Part shown: in pieces, positions 8,233 through 17,263 of the stretch
Position numbering within the stretch: position 1 is the first letter of the stretch
Layout: each line of letters starts with the position of its first letter
NCBI RefSeq assembly: GCF_003410055.1
Contig: NZ_QUZK01000022.1
Coordinates: 1-64,000 of the forward strand
Length of the DNA stretch: 64,000 nucleotides
From: Wenzhouxiangella sediminis
Lineage (GTDB): Bacteria; Pseudomonadota; Gammaproteobacteria; Xanthomonadales; Wenzhouxiangellaceae
Direction of reading: 5' to 3'
Program-made: the position numbers and the translations under genes
Notes under the pieces: generated by a model
Databases searched by the model: none
Told to the model about the DNA's origin: nothing
What the model saw: only the letters and a program-made list of their open reading frames with translations

Positions 8233-9366
8233 ATGTTCCGCTCGGTCCTCGTGCTCGGCCACATCCGCGGCATCCGCATCGAAATCCACGTCAGCTGGCT
8301 GGTGATCTTCGCGTTGTTGATGATTTCGCTCCACACCGGGCTCGGCCAGGCCTACCCGGACTGGTCGACGGCCACCGTGCTTGTCACGGCGATCACCACC
8401 GTCCTCCTGTTCTTCGCCAGTATCGTGGCGCACGAACTGGGGCACAGCCTGGTCGCCATCCGCCGGGGGGTCAGCGTGGAAGCGATCACCCTGTTCATCT
8501 TCGGCGGATTGGCGCAGATCACGCGCGAGGCGGAGTCGGCCAGCGACGAATTCTGGATCGCCATCGCCGGCCCGCTGGTCAGCATCGCGCTGGCCCTGCT
8601 GTTCACGCTCGTTTCCCTGCTTGCCGCGGGGTTCAGCGAACCGGCCGCGGTGGCGCTCGGCTGGCTGGGCATCATCAACCTGGTCGTGGCGGTGTTCAAC
8701 CTGATTCCCGGGTTTCCGCTCGACGGCGGTCGCGTCTTCCGCGCCGTGGTCTGGCGCTTCACCGGTGATGCCCGCAAGGGCATGCGGGCGGCGGTCGCGG
8801 GCGGCCGCCTGGTCGCCTACGGGTTGTTCGCGTTCGGGCTGTGGCAGCTCCTGGTCTGGAACAACCTGATCGGCGGGCTGTGGATCATGGTCATCGCCTG
8901 GTTCCTGCTCAACGCCGCGGAAGCCAGCGGCCGGAGCTTCGGACTCGGCGAGCGTCTCAGGAAGATCCGCGCCCGCGACCTGGCCGAGCGGGACGTGCCC
9001 TTCGTCTCGCCGACGACGAGCGTGGCCGACTGGGTGGAGCATCAGGTGCTGCCCACCAGCCTGCGCGCCGCGTTCGTGGGCGACGGCGAAACCTTGCTTG
9101 GACTGGTGACGCTCGGCGACGCGCGCGGGATCGAGCGCGAACGCTGGTCCCGAACCCGGGTCGCCGACATCATGACGCCGGCCGACCGGCTGGTGACGGT
9201 CGGGCCCGACACGGATGCCGAAGAAATCATGCGCCTGGTCAACCACCACCGGCTGAACCAGCTCCCGGTCATGGAGGGCAGTCGGTTGTACGGCTGGATC
9301 GATCGCCAGCGCCTGCTGTCGGCGCTGGCGGTGCAGATGGAAGCAGGCGACACCGGCGGCCGCTGA
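8233..9366 (+). CDS. Site-2 protease family membrane metalloprotease with CBS domains
   Basis: The 377-residue protein is an S2P-like intramembrane zinc protease. HELGH at residues 67-71 in the second hydrophobic segment gives two zinc ligands, and NLIPGFPLDGGR supplies the third (Asp of the NPDG-like motif). After about six transmembrane helices, the C-terminal third (from about residue 240) holds two CBS repeats, the second being VADIMTPADRLVTVGPDTDAEE and what follows. CBS domains commonly bind adenine nucleotides and gate the attached enzyme. The substrate is unknown. The ATG at 8233 starts the conserved MFRSVLVLGHIRGI segment. Confidence 0.9.
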   Translation: MFRSVLVLGHIRGIRIEIHVSWLVIFALLMISLHTGLGQAYPDWSTATVLVTAITTVLLFFASIVAHELGHSLVAIRRGVSVEAITLFIFGGLAQITREAESASDEFWIAIAGPLVSIALALLFTLVSLLAAGFSEPAAVALGWLGIINLVVAVFNLIPGFPLDGGRVFRAVVWRFTGDARKGMRAAVAGGRLVAYGLFAFGLWQLLVWNNLIGGLWIMVIAWFLLNAAEASGRSFGLGERLRKIRARDLAERDVPFVSPTTSVADWVEHQVLPTSLRAAFVGDGETLLGLVTLGDARGIERERWSRTRVADIMTPADRLVTVGPDTDAEEIMRLVNHHRLNQLPVMEGSRLYGWIDRQRLLSALAVQMEAGDTGGR

Positions 9367-9367
9367 A

Positions 9368-9772
9368 TTACTTCTTCCGGACGTCGCGCAGGATCGTGTA
9401 AGTCGTGATGTGCTTGCTCTCGTCCTCGTCGTCCTGGCGCTGCCCGGGGCGACTGTCGGCGTGCTTGCCGATGTACTTCATGTCGTCGCCGGGCCCGGCA
9501 CGGAAGACCAGTAGTGCGTTGTTGGAAGACGGCAGGGGCTTGTCGGCGATCAGCGTCAACTGATCGGCGCTCTTGCCCGAATCGGCCACGGTCACCTTGC
9601 TGAAGCGACCGCCCATTTCGTTCATGTCGGAGACAGCGCCCTGGTAGTAGGTCGTCTGGCCACGCCGCTCGAGCCCGATGTTGCTCGACAGCGAGGAGCA
9701 CATCTCCTCGGCACGCTTGATCGTGTCGTTGGAGACGAATTCGTAAATGTCGTCGTCTTCTTCTCGGCGCAT
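9368..9772 (-). CDS. Small acidic protein of unknown function
   Basis: I do not recognise this family. The 134-residue product is charged and soluble, starting MRREEDDDIYEFVSNDTIKRA and ending in an acidic/basic tail (RQDDEDESKHITTYTILRD). No signal peptide or membrane segment is seen. The start at 9772 is chosen over an in-frame ATG at 9829 because an AGGAG sequence lies about nine bases upstream of 9772. It converges on the S2P gene, ending two bases from its stop. A perfect inverted repeat precedes it (9795-9808). Confidence 0.65.
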   Translation of the reverse strand: MRREEDDDIYEFVSNDTIKRAEEMCSSLSSNIGLERRGQTTYYQGAVSDMNEMGGRFSKVTVADSGKSADQLTLIADKPLPSSNNALLVFRAGPGDDMKYIGKHADSRPGQRQDDEDESKHITTYTILRDVRKK

Positions 9773-9794
9773 CTTCTCGCTCTCCTGCAGACGG

Positions 9795-9808
9795 GTGACG
9801 GACGTCAC
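9795..9808 (-). promoter_or_regulatory. Inverted repeat GTGACG-GA-CGTCAC upstream of the small acidic protein gene
   Basis: Two perfect 6-base arms separated by two bases lie 23 bases upstream of the ATG at 9772. An AT-rich TATATT box lies about 20 bases further upstream on the minus strand (near 9828-9834). The spacing would fit a repressor operator just downstream of the transcription start. No binding protein can be named. Confidence 0.35.
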
Positions 9809-9916
9809 ATCTGCGACGTGTATTTGCAATATAACTCAGGTCCCGAACCTTTCGAAACCGCTCCTTCACGAATGTGATCCGCTCGTCGGGTAATCGTTCC
9901 CCGCGATTCGAGATAT

Positions 9917-11215
9917 TCAACCGCCACGCTGGCGCTCCCACCAGGCCAGGCGCTTGGCCACTTCACGCTCGAAACCCCGCTCGACCGGACGGTAGAAGCG
10001 CCGCCGATCCATTTCCTCGGGAAAGTAATCCTGACCGGAAAAGCCGGCCTCCGTGTCGTGATCGTAGACGTAGTCCTTGCCGTAGCCGAGTTCCTTCATC
10101 AGTCCGGTCGGGGCATTGAGAATGTGCGCCGGCGGCATGAGCGACCCGGTCTCCTTCGCCGAGCGCCAGGCCGCTCCGGCGGCCTTGTAGACGGCATTGG
10201 ACTTGGGCGCGGTCGCCAGGTAGAGCGTGGCCTGGACGATCGCCAGCTCGCCTTCGGGCGAGCCCAGCACCTCGTAGGCCTCACGCGCGGACAGCGCCTG
10301 GACGAGCGCCTGGGGGTCGGCCAACCCGATGTCTTCGGAGGCAAAGCGGATCAGGCGCCGCGCAACGTAGAGCGGATCCTCGCCGCCGACCAGCATCCGG
10401 GCCAGCCAGTAGAGCGCGGCGTCCGCATCGGAGCCCCGCAACGACTTGTGCAGCGCCGAGATCAGGTTGTAGTGCTCTTCGCGATCCTTGTCGTAGGCCG
10501 GCGCACGGCGCTGCACCAGGCCCATCAGCCGGTCGCTGTCGATGGTCTCGTCGTCGCCGGCGAGCTCGTAGATCGCCTCGGCCATGTTCAGCAGGTAGCG
10601 CCCGTCGCCGTCGGCCATGGCCAGCAGCATGCTCCGCGCTGCCTCGTCGACCGGCAGCGGCCGCTCGACGTGCGCTTCGGCACGCTCGAGCAAGCGCCCG
10701 AGTGCCGCCTGGTCCAGGCGCTGCAGCACGAGCACCTGCATGCGAGACAGCAGCGCCCCGTTGAGCTCGAAGGAGGGATTTTCGGTGGTCGCGCCCACCA
10801 GCGTGATCGTGCCGTCCTCCACGTGCGGCAGGAAGCTGTCCTGCTGGGCGCGATTGAAGCGATGGATCTCGTCGACGAACAGCAGCGTGCCCTGGCCGTT
10901 GCGGCGGCGCAGGCGGGCGGCCTCGAAGATCTTCTTGAGATCGCCCACGCCCGAGAAGATGGCCGAGATCTGGACGAACTCGAGATCGCCGACCTGCGCC
11001 AGCAGCCGCGCCATGGTCGTCTTGCCGGTGCCCGGCGGCCCCCAGAAGACCAGCGAGGCAACGCGGCCGGAATCGACCATCCGCCGCAGCGGCCCGCCGG
11101 GGCCGAGCAGATGGTCCTGCCCGACCACTTCGTCGAAATTTCCCGGACGCAGCCGGTCGGCCAGCGGACCCGAAGGCGGCTGGTCGGTGGTCTCCGGTGC
11201 GAATAGATCAGTCAT
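9917..11215 (-). CDS. rarA: Replication-associated recombination protein A (AAA+ ATPase)
   Basis: The 432-residue protein matches RarA/MgsA (WRNIP1 family), a clamp-loader-like AAA+ ATPase acting at stalled replication forks. Walker A is WGPPGTGKTT (about residues 58-67), Walker B is LLFVDEIHRF, sensor 1 region is LVGATTENPSFE. The C-terminal tetramerisation domain includes HYNLISALHKSLRGSDADAALYWLARML and ends with YFPEEMDRRRFYRPVERGFE. It is often next to lolA or serS, neither of which is present. The ATG at 11215 precedes MTDLFAPETTDQ. Confidence 0.95.
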   Translation of the reverse strand: MTDLFAPETTDQPPSGPLADRLRPGNFDEVVGQDHLLGPGGPLRRMVDSGRVASLVFWGPPGTGKTTMARLLAQVGDLEFVQISAIFSGVGDLKKIFEAARLRRRNGQGTLLFVDEIHRFNRAQQDSFLPHVEDGTITLVGATTENPSFELNGALLSRMQVLVLQRLDQAALGRLLERAEAHVERPLPVDEAARSMLLAMADGDGRYLLNMAEAIYELAGDDETIDSDRLMGLVQRRAPAYDKDREEHYNLISALHKSLRGSDADAALYWLARMLVGGEDPLYVARRLIRFASEDIGLADPQALVQALSAREAYEVLGSPEGELAIVQATLYLATAPKSNAVYKAAGAAWRSAKETGSLMPPAHILNAPTGLMKELGYGKDYVYDHDTEAGFSGQDYFPEEMDRRRFYRPVERGFEREVAKRLAWWERQRGG

Positions 11216-11311
11216 GCGCCCATTTTACGCCCCGAACCCGATGACGACGGCCTTCACGATCCGCGTTGCTATACTCCGGAAAACAACCCGACCAGAGGGG
11301 AGGAAGCCAGC

Positions 11312-12940
11312 ATGCGCGGCATTCAGGATCAACTGGCGCACCGGGCGAAGGCCACGCCCGACCAGCTCTACCTGACCCAGCCGATCGACCGGCAATGGCA
11401 TACCTGGACGTGGGCGGAGGCCTACGACGAGGCAAGGCGAATGGCCGCCGCGCTGGAGCGCATGGGCCTGCAGCCGGGAGACCGGGTCGGGCTGATTTCG
11501 CGTAACTGCGCGCACTGGATCCTCGCCGACATGGCGATCATCCTCGCCGGCCTGGTGAGCGTGCCCGTCTATCCCACGGCCAAGGCCGAGACCATCCGCC
11601 AGATTCTCGAGCACAGCGACTGCAAGCTGTGTTTCGTCGGCAAGATCGACGAGGCCGTCGAGCGCCTGGCCGGCGTTCCCGCGGGCGTGAGCACCATCGC
11701 CATGCCCTACCCCGACGCGCGGGGCGATTCCGACTGGGAGGAGCTGGTCGAGCAGCCGGCCGGCGAGTTCCAGACCCGCCAACGACGGGAAGACGACCTG
11801 GCCACCCTGCTCTACACCTCCGGCAGCACGGGTACGCCGAAAGGCGCGATGCACAGCTTCTCCAACTTTGCCTTCGTGGGCCACACCATCGCCACTTCTC
11901 TGGGCGTCGAGCCCGGCGACAAGGTCTTTTCCTACCTGCCGCTGTCGCACTGCACCGAACGCGCCTACGTCGAGGCCGTAAGCTTCTACGCCGAGACGTC
12001 GCTGTATTTCGCCGAGTCGATCGAGACCTTCGCCGAGGACCTGCGCCATGTCCGCCCCACCCTGTTCGGCTCGGTTCCGAGACTGTGGAAGCGCTTCCAG
12101 CTCGGCGTGCTCGAAAAGCTGCCGCCGGAGAAGCTCGATCGCCTGCTGAAGATCCCGGTCGTGGCCGGCCTGGTGCGGCGCAAGATCAAGAAGGGCCTGG
12201 GCCTGGACCGGGCGCGCTGGTTCGCCAGCGGCAGCGCGCCGATGGCCGTATCGCTGCTGGAATGGTGGGACCGTGTCGGCGTGACCATCCGCGAGGGTTG
12301 GGGCATGACCGAGACCTTCGCCTACGGCACCCAGATCGGCCTGGACGTCGAGCCGCGCTTCGGTACCATCAGCCGCGCGTTGCCGGAAGCGGAACTCAAG
12401 ATCAACGACGACCAGGAGCTGCTGATCCGCTGTCCCTGTCTGATGCAGGGTTACTACAAGGCCGACGAGCTCACCGCCGAGTCCATGACCGACGACGGCT
12501 TCTTCCGGACCGGCGATCGCGCCTTCATCGAGGACGGCTTCGTGACCATCACCGGCCGCGTGAAGGAGCTGTTCAAGACCGCCAAGGGCAAGTACGTCGC
12601 GCCCGTGCCGGTCGAGAGTCTTCTGGCGCGGACCTCGTGGATCGAGATCGCCTGCGTTCTCGGTAGCGGCATGACCCAGCCGGTCGCGCTCATCCAGCTC
12701 GCTGAACACGCGCCCGCTGATCGCGACCACGTGGCGCGGCAGCTCGAGTCCGACCTCGAAAAGCTCAACCGCGAACTCGAGCCGCATGAACGCCTGGGCA
12801 GCCTGATCGTGGTCAGCGAGACCTGGGAAGTCGACAACGGCATGCTCACACCCACGCTCAAGATCAAGCGCGACGTCATCGAGGCCCGATACGCCGGGCT
12901 GATCGAGCGGGCCAGCGACCGGATCCACTTCGAGTCCTGA
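11312..12940 (+). CDS. AMP-dependent long-chain acyl-CoA synthetase
   Basis: The 542-residue enzyme belongs to the ANL superfamily, forming acyl-adenylates and then acyl-CoA. The P-loop-like motif YTSGSTGTPKGAM is at about residues 168-180, followed by GWGMTET (motif for adenine binding), TGDRAFIEDGFVTITGR and the catalytic-lysine region KELFKTAKGKYVAP. Its FAA1-type sequence is shorter than the usual 600 residues. A GGGGAGG Shine-Dalgarno stands before ATG 11312. The stop overlaps the ATG of the next gene by one base, so the two are probably cotranslated. Substrate chain length cannot be read. Confidence 0.9.
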   Translation: MRGIQDQLAHRAKATPDQLYLTQPIDRQWHTWTWAEAYDEARRMAAALERMGLQPGDRVGLISRNCAHWILADMAIILAGLVSVPVYPTAKAETIRQILEHSDCKLCFVGKIDEAVERLAGVPAGVSTIAMPYPDARGDSDWEELVEQPAGEFQTRQRREDDLATLLYTSGSTGTPKGAMHSFSNFAFVGHTIATSLGVEPGDKVFSYLPLSHCTERAYVEAVSFYAETSLYFAESIETFAEDLRHVRPTLFGSVPRLWKRFQLGVLEKLPPEKLDRLLKIPVVAGLVRRKIKKGLGLDRARWFASGSAPMAVSLLEWWDRVGVTIREGWGMTETFAYGTQIGLDVEPRFGTISRALPEAELKINDDQELLIRCPCLMQGYYKADELTAESMTDDGFFRTGDRAFIEDGFVTITGRVKELFKTAKGKYVAPVPVESLLARTSWIEIACVLGSGMTQPVALIQLAEHAPADRDHVARQLESDLEKLNRELEPHERLGSLIVVSETWEVDNGMLTPTLKIKRDVIEARYAGLIERASDRIHFES

Positions 12941-13986
12941 TGCGTCGTGTCCTGTTGCTGTCGGCCTATCGCGCCGACAGCCACGCCTACTGGGCCGACT
13001 GGCTCCAGCGCGAGTTCGAGGAGTTCGACTGGCAGGTCCTGGAACTGCCGGGAAGGCACTTCGCCTGGCGCATCCGCGGCAATCCCCTGAGCTGGCTCGA
13101 TGCACTACCCGCCGAGAAGCCGGACCTGCTGCTGGCCACCTCGATGGTCGACCTGGCCACGCTCAAGGGCCTGCAGCCGCAGTTGGCCGACGTGCCCAGC
13201 CTGCTCTACTTCCACGAGAACCAGTTCGCCTACCCGCTCAGCGACGACCAGGTGCGCTCGGTGGAGCCGGCCATGGTGCAGATCTACGCCGGGCTGGCCG
13301 CCGACCGACTGCTGTTCAACTCCGCTTTCAATCGCGACAGCTACCTCCAAGGCGTGGCATCGCTGCTCGCGCGAATGCCCGATCACGTACCCGGCGGCAT
13401 CGCCCAGCGCCTGCGCAAGAAATCATCGGTGCTGCCCGTGGGCGTCGATCCGATCGAGCCTGCCCGGGACAAGGATCGACGGCTCGTGCTCTGGAACCAC
13501 CGCTGGGAATACGACAAGCGGCCCGAACTGTTCGTCGAGGCCATGCTCCAGCTGGCCGATCGTGGCGTCGACTTCCGACTGGCCCTGCTGGGCGCGCGGG
13601 GACGAAATCCCGTGCCGGCACTCGAGCTTCTGCGCCGGGAGCTGCCCGATCGCATCGTCGCCGACGGCTTTCCGCCGAAAGACGAGTATCGATCGATCGT
13701 GTCCAGGGCCGGCATCGTCGTCTCCACCGCCGCCCACGAGTTCCAGGGCCTGTCGATACTCGAGGCGGTCAGCGCCGGTGCCATGCCGGTCGTTCCGGAT
13801 GCCTTGTGCTATCCAGAGCAGTTCCCTGAGCGATTCCGCTATGAGTCCGGGGATCCCGATAGCCTCGCCACGTACATCGAAAGGCTGCTTTCTCCTGGTA
13901 ATGCCCGAGCGCCGGATGTGCAGGATTGGTCAGCCGCTCGCGTGCGCGAACGATGGCGCAAGGCGTTGTCCAGCCTGGCGGAGTAG
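12940..13986 (+). CDS. DUF3524 glycosyltransferase, tRNA-queuosine alpha-mannosyltransferase-like
   Basis: The 348-residue protein has the DUF3524 N-terminal region: LLLSAYRADSHAYWADWL, LPGRHFAWRIRGNPLSW, DLLLATSMVDLATLKGL and FHENQFAYPL. A group-1 glycosyltransferase C-terminal half follows (RLVLWNHRWEYDKRPELFVEAM, then EFQGLSILEAVSAGAMPVVPD). The vertebrate member (GTDC1/QTMAN) mannosylates queuosine of tRNA-Asp, and bacterial members are inferred to be related sugar transferases. No queuosine synthesis gene is visible nearby. The gene overlaps the acyl-CoA synthetase by one base (TGATG). No signal peptide is present, so it should act in the cytoplasm. Confidence 0.85.
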   Translation: MRRVLLLSAYRADSHAYWADWLQREFEEFDWQVLELPGRHFAWRIRGNPLSWLDALPAEKPDLLLATSMVDLATLKGLQPQLADVPSLLYFHENQFAYPLSDDQVRSVEPAMVQIYAGLAADRLLFNSAFNRDSYLQGVASLLARMPDHVPGGIAQRLRKKSSVLPVGVDPIEPARDKDRRLVLWNHRWEYDKRPELFVEAMLQLADRGVDFRLALLGARGRNPVPALELLRRELPDRIVADGFPPKDEYRSIVSRAGIVVSTAAHEFQGLSILEAVSAGAMPVVPDALCYPEQFPERFRYESGDPDSLATYIERLLSPGNARAPDVQDWSAARVRERWRKALSSLAE

Positions 13987-14071
13987 GACCTCGCAGGCCA
14001 GATGCGGATCGTAAACTGGGGTAAGCTGGCGCTGGCGAAAAGCAGAAAGTCTTTAAAAGTAGGGAGTGGGC

Positions 14072-17000
14072 ATGCCCCAGGAAATTACCGTGTGCCGGGC
14101 GCGCCCCGGATCCTTCTGCACGGGTCGAGCGAGGAGAACCGACGCCAGGCGCAAGCAGGGTGGAAAAGGTACATTTGGAAACACCGTGTTCGCCCTGCTG
14201 CTGGCAAGCGGCACGATCTTTCAAGCGGCGCAGGCAGGCTCGACAGCGGTCCAGGATCACGCCGCCCCCGAAGCCACTCCGGCGGCACTAAAGGGCGAGG
14301 CGTGGCAGCAAATCACGACGAAGATCGAGGCCGACCGTCACCGAATTCTCGAGCAGGACGGCAACTGGCGGGCTCACACGCCCAGCCAACACTATTCAAC
14401 GACCTTCGGACCCGAAGGTCCCGAACTGGCACTGAAGGACGGCAAGCGCAGCCACACGATTGGCTTCCGGTTCCAGGGCGCTCGGGTGGATGGACAGGCC
14501 ATCGAGACCCCTTCCCCGGAGCCTGTCGCCGACGGCAATCGCATGAGCTACCGACGCGGCTCGCTCACCGAATGGTACGTGAACGCCCCCGGAGGACTGG
14601 AGCAGGGGTTCACCATCGACGACGGGCCGGCCGGCGAGACACTGCATATCGATATCGGCGTGCATTCGGAACTGACAACGCAACTCGAGACCAACGCGCT
14701 GTTGCTCAGCGAAGGTGACCGACAGGTATTCAGGTATGCCGGACTCAGGGCCTGGGACGCCTCGGGTCGCGCCTTGTCCTCCCAACTGGCGCTTGACGGC
14801 CGTCGGCTGAGCCTGGCTGTCGACATCGAGGAAGCGCACTACCCGATCACCGTGGATCCGGTGATGTTCAACGAGGCGGCCAAGCTCACCGCCGAAGTTC
14901 CCGCCAATGCCTACGGCGGCGACTCGGACGCGGCCGGCTATTCCGTCAGCGTCGACGGCAATCGCGCCCTGATCGGAGCGCCCGGGAGCGATGACGGCGG
15001 ACTTTCAACGAACGGCGAAGCCTTCATATTCGAACTGGATTCGAGCGGCGCGGGCTGGCAATTCGTTGCGCGACTGGCACCGGATGACCCCGGTTACGCT
15101 GCTCAGTTCGGCTCATCGGTCAGCCTTTCGGGTGATCGCGCGCTGATCGGCTCTCACAGCGATCTCCAAGGCGGTTCCCGAACGGGTTCGGCATACGTGT
15201 TCGACTTTGACGGCAAGGCCTGGAGTCAGAGCGCAAGACTGATTGCGCAAGATGGCGCAAGCCATGATTCCTTCGGATTCTCCGTCAGCCTCTCCAGTGA
15301 TCGGGCGCTGATTGGAGCCAATCACGACGCCAACGGCAACGGCAGCAATGCGGGATCGGTCTATGTATTCGACTTTGACGGTTCAAACTGGAGCGAGAGC
15401 GCGAAACTGACTCCTGACGATGGAGCGCCCCAAGACGGCTTTGGCCATTCCGTCAGCCTGGCGGGAAATCGCGCCCTGGTCGGCTCGCCTTCCGGGACGG
15501 GTCATGATGTAAATTCGGGCTCGGCTTACCTGTTCGAATTCGACGGAGATGCGTGGCAGCAGAGCGCAAAGCTGGTTTCGAAAGACGATTCGGGAGACAA
15601 CTCCTTCTTTGGTTCGGCCGTCAGCTTGTCCGGCGATCGCGCATTGGTCGGCGACTATGGTCATTACAGCGCGCCGCTCGGTTCCGGCGCGGCCTTCGTG
15701 TTCGACTTCGACGGCGCTGCCTGGCACCAGAGCGCCAAACTGACGAATGACGGCAGCGCAAGGGATGACGAGTTCGGCTACGCGGTCAGTCTCTCCGGCG
15801 ACCGAGCGGTCGTCGGTGCCCATGGGCACGATGGCTCGGAAACCGGAACGGGTGCGGCGTATCTGTTCGAATTCGATGGAACGAGCTGGCACCGCAACGC
15901 AAGACTGGAAGCGGACGACGGCGCCGAGTACGACTCGTTCGGCTTTGCGGTCGGCATTTCCGGAGACCGCGTTCTGATTGGCGCCTACGGGGATGATGAC
16001 AGCGGCGGAGACTCCGGTTCGGCTTACGTCTTCGACTTCGAAACCGAAGGCTGGTCGCAGAACGGCAAGCTCGTGGCTATAGGTGGCGCAGCGCACGACC
16101 GGTTCGGCCGCTCGGTCAGCCTTTACGGCACCAGAGCCCTGATCGGGGCCTATGGCGACGACGACGGTGCCTACAACTCCGGAGCTGCTTATGTCTTCGA
16201 GCTGGAAGGCGCCGACTGGACACTGACTGCCAAACTCGCTCCCGCCGATGGCACCTCCGGCGATCGCTTCGGTCGGGCCGTCAGCCTCTCCGGCGATCGG
16301 GCGCTGATCGGCGCCTACCTGGCTGCAGGCGATGGCGCAGATGACGGCGCGGCCTACGTGTTCGACTTCGACGGCCTTGAGTGGCAGGAAAGCGCGAAAC
16401 TCCTGCCGAATGATGGCCTTAACGGCCAGTTCGGCTGGAGCGTCAGCCTGGACGGCGATCGAGCGCTGATCGGCTCTGCGACCGGATCGGCGCGCGTGTT
16501 CGAGCTCGGCGCATCGGGCTGGAGTCAATCCGCCAGACTGGTACCGGACGACTTTGAGGGCGACGATCTTTTCGGCCATGTCGTCAGCCTTTCCGGCGAT
16601 CGCGCATTGGTCGGCGCCCAGGAAGACGACGACAACGGCAGCAATTCCGGGTCGGCGCACCTGTTCGAGTTCGACGGCACCAGCTGGATCCAGAGTGCGA
16701 AGCTCGTGGCGGCTGACGGTGCATCGGAGGATTGGTTCGGCAGCTCGGTCAGTCTGTCCGGCAACCGGGCGCTGGTCGGCGCCTATCGGGACAACAGTGA
16801 CCAATTGGATACCGGCTCGGCCTACGTCTTCGACTTTGACGGTGTGACCTGGATCCAGAGCGCGAAACTGGAACCCGGTGTGGCCGACGAAAGCGATCTG
16901 TTTGGAAGGTCCGTCAGTCTGTACGGGGATCGCGCGCTCATCAGTGCCTCCCTGGACGATGCCAACGGCGGCAACTCCGGCGCGGTCTACGTGTTTGAAT

Positions 17001-17200
17001 TCGACGGAAGTGACTGGAGCGAGCGTGCCAAGCTGACTCCGGCCTACGGCGACGCGGGCGACAACTTCGGTCAGGCCGTCAGCCTTTTCGGCGAACAAGC
17101 ATTGATCGGCGCTTCCGGAGACGATGACAACGGCACCGGCTCCGGTTCGGCCTACATCTTCAAGAACGTCATACTGTTCTCGGATGGCTTTGAGGGCTAG
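14072..17200 (+). CDS. Secreted FG-GAP repeat protein with 14 propeller repeats and LFSDGFE tail
   Basis: The 1042-residue protein has a late hydrophobic export segment (NTVFALLLASGTIF...AQAG, about residues 37-56), an N-terminal domain of about 210 residues, then 14 repeats of about 54 residues. Each repeat contains FGxSVSLSGDRALIGA, acidic Gly/Asp/Asn stretches like calcium sites, and GSAYVFDFDG..W.QSAKL. Fourteen is twice the seven blades of a classical beta-propeller, so two propellers are plausible. The chain ends LFSDGFEG, a tail shared with two other secreted proteins here. An AGGGAG Shine-Dalgarno five bases before ATG 14072 fixes the start; GTG 14066 is an alternative. The role is unknown; adhesion or envelope display is an inference. 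Confidence 0.85.
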   Translation: MPQEITVCRARPGSFCTGRARRTDARRKQGGKGTFGNTVFALLLASGTIFQAAQAGSTAVQDHAAPEATPAALKGEAWQQITTKIEADRHRILEQDGNWRAHTPSQHYSTTFGPEGPELALKDGKRSHTIGFRFQGARVDGQAIETPSPEPVADGNRMSYRRGSLTEWYVNAPGGLEQGFTIDDGPAGETLHIDIGVHSELTTQLETNALLLSEGDRQVFRYAGLRAWDASGRALSSQLALDGRRLSLAVDIEEAHYPITVDPVMFNEAAKLTAEVPANAYGGDSDAAGYSVSVDGNRALIGAPGSDDGGLSTNGEAFIFELDSSGAGWQFVARLAPDDPGYAAQFGSSVSLSGDRALIGSHSDLQGGSRTGSAYVFDFDGKAWSQSARLIAQDGASHDSFGFSVSLSSDRALIGANHDANGNGSNAGSVYVFDFDGSNWSESAKLTPDDGAPQDGFGHSVSLAGNRALVGSPSGTGHDVNSGSAYLFEFDGDAWQQSAKLVSKDDSGDNSFFGSAVSLSGDRALVGDYGHYSAPLGSGAAFVFDFDGAAWHQSAKLTNDGSARDDEFGYAVSLSGDRAVVGAHGHDGSETGTGAAYLFEFDGTSWHRNARLEADDGAEYDSFGFAVGISGDRVLIGAYGDDDSGGDSGSAYVFDFETEGWSQNGKLVAIGGAAHDRFGRSVSLYGTRALIGAYGDDDGAYNSGAAYVFELEGADWTLTAKLAPADGTSGDRFGRAVSLSGDRALIGAYLAAGDGADDGAAYVFDFDGLEWQESAKLLPNDGLNGQFGWSVSLDGDRALIGSATGSARVFELGASGWSQSARLVPDDFEGDDLFGHVVSLSGDRALVGAQEDDDNGSNSGSAHLFEFDGTSWIQSAKLVAADGASEDWFGSSVSLSGNRALVGAYRDNSDQLDTGSAYVFDFDGVTWIQSAKLEPGVADESDLFGRSVSLYGDRALISASLDDANGGNSGAVYVFEFDGSDWSERAKLTPAYGDAGDNFGQAVSLFGEQALIGASGDDDNGTGSGSAYIFKNVILFSDGFEG

Positions 17201-17263
17201 GCAGGACTCTCCTCCATAGAAGGGACCCCGCTGTGAGTGGCACGATGGATGCCTCCGCCGGAA

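Noticed and set aside
11253-11275. TTCACG and TATACT as a promoter for the acyl-CoA synthetase gene
   Set aside because: Spacing is only 11 bases, so the pair is not a credible sigma-70 promoter.
14880-17165. Considered as a DNA-level tandem repeat or recombination array
   Set aside because: Periodicity is at protein level (propeller blades); DNA copies differ widely.
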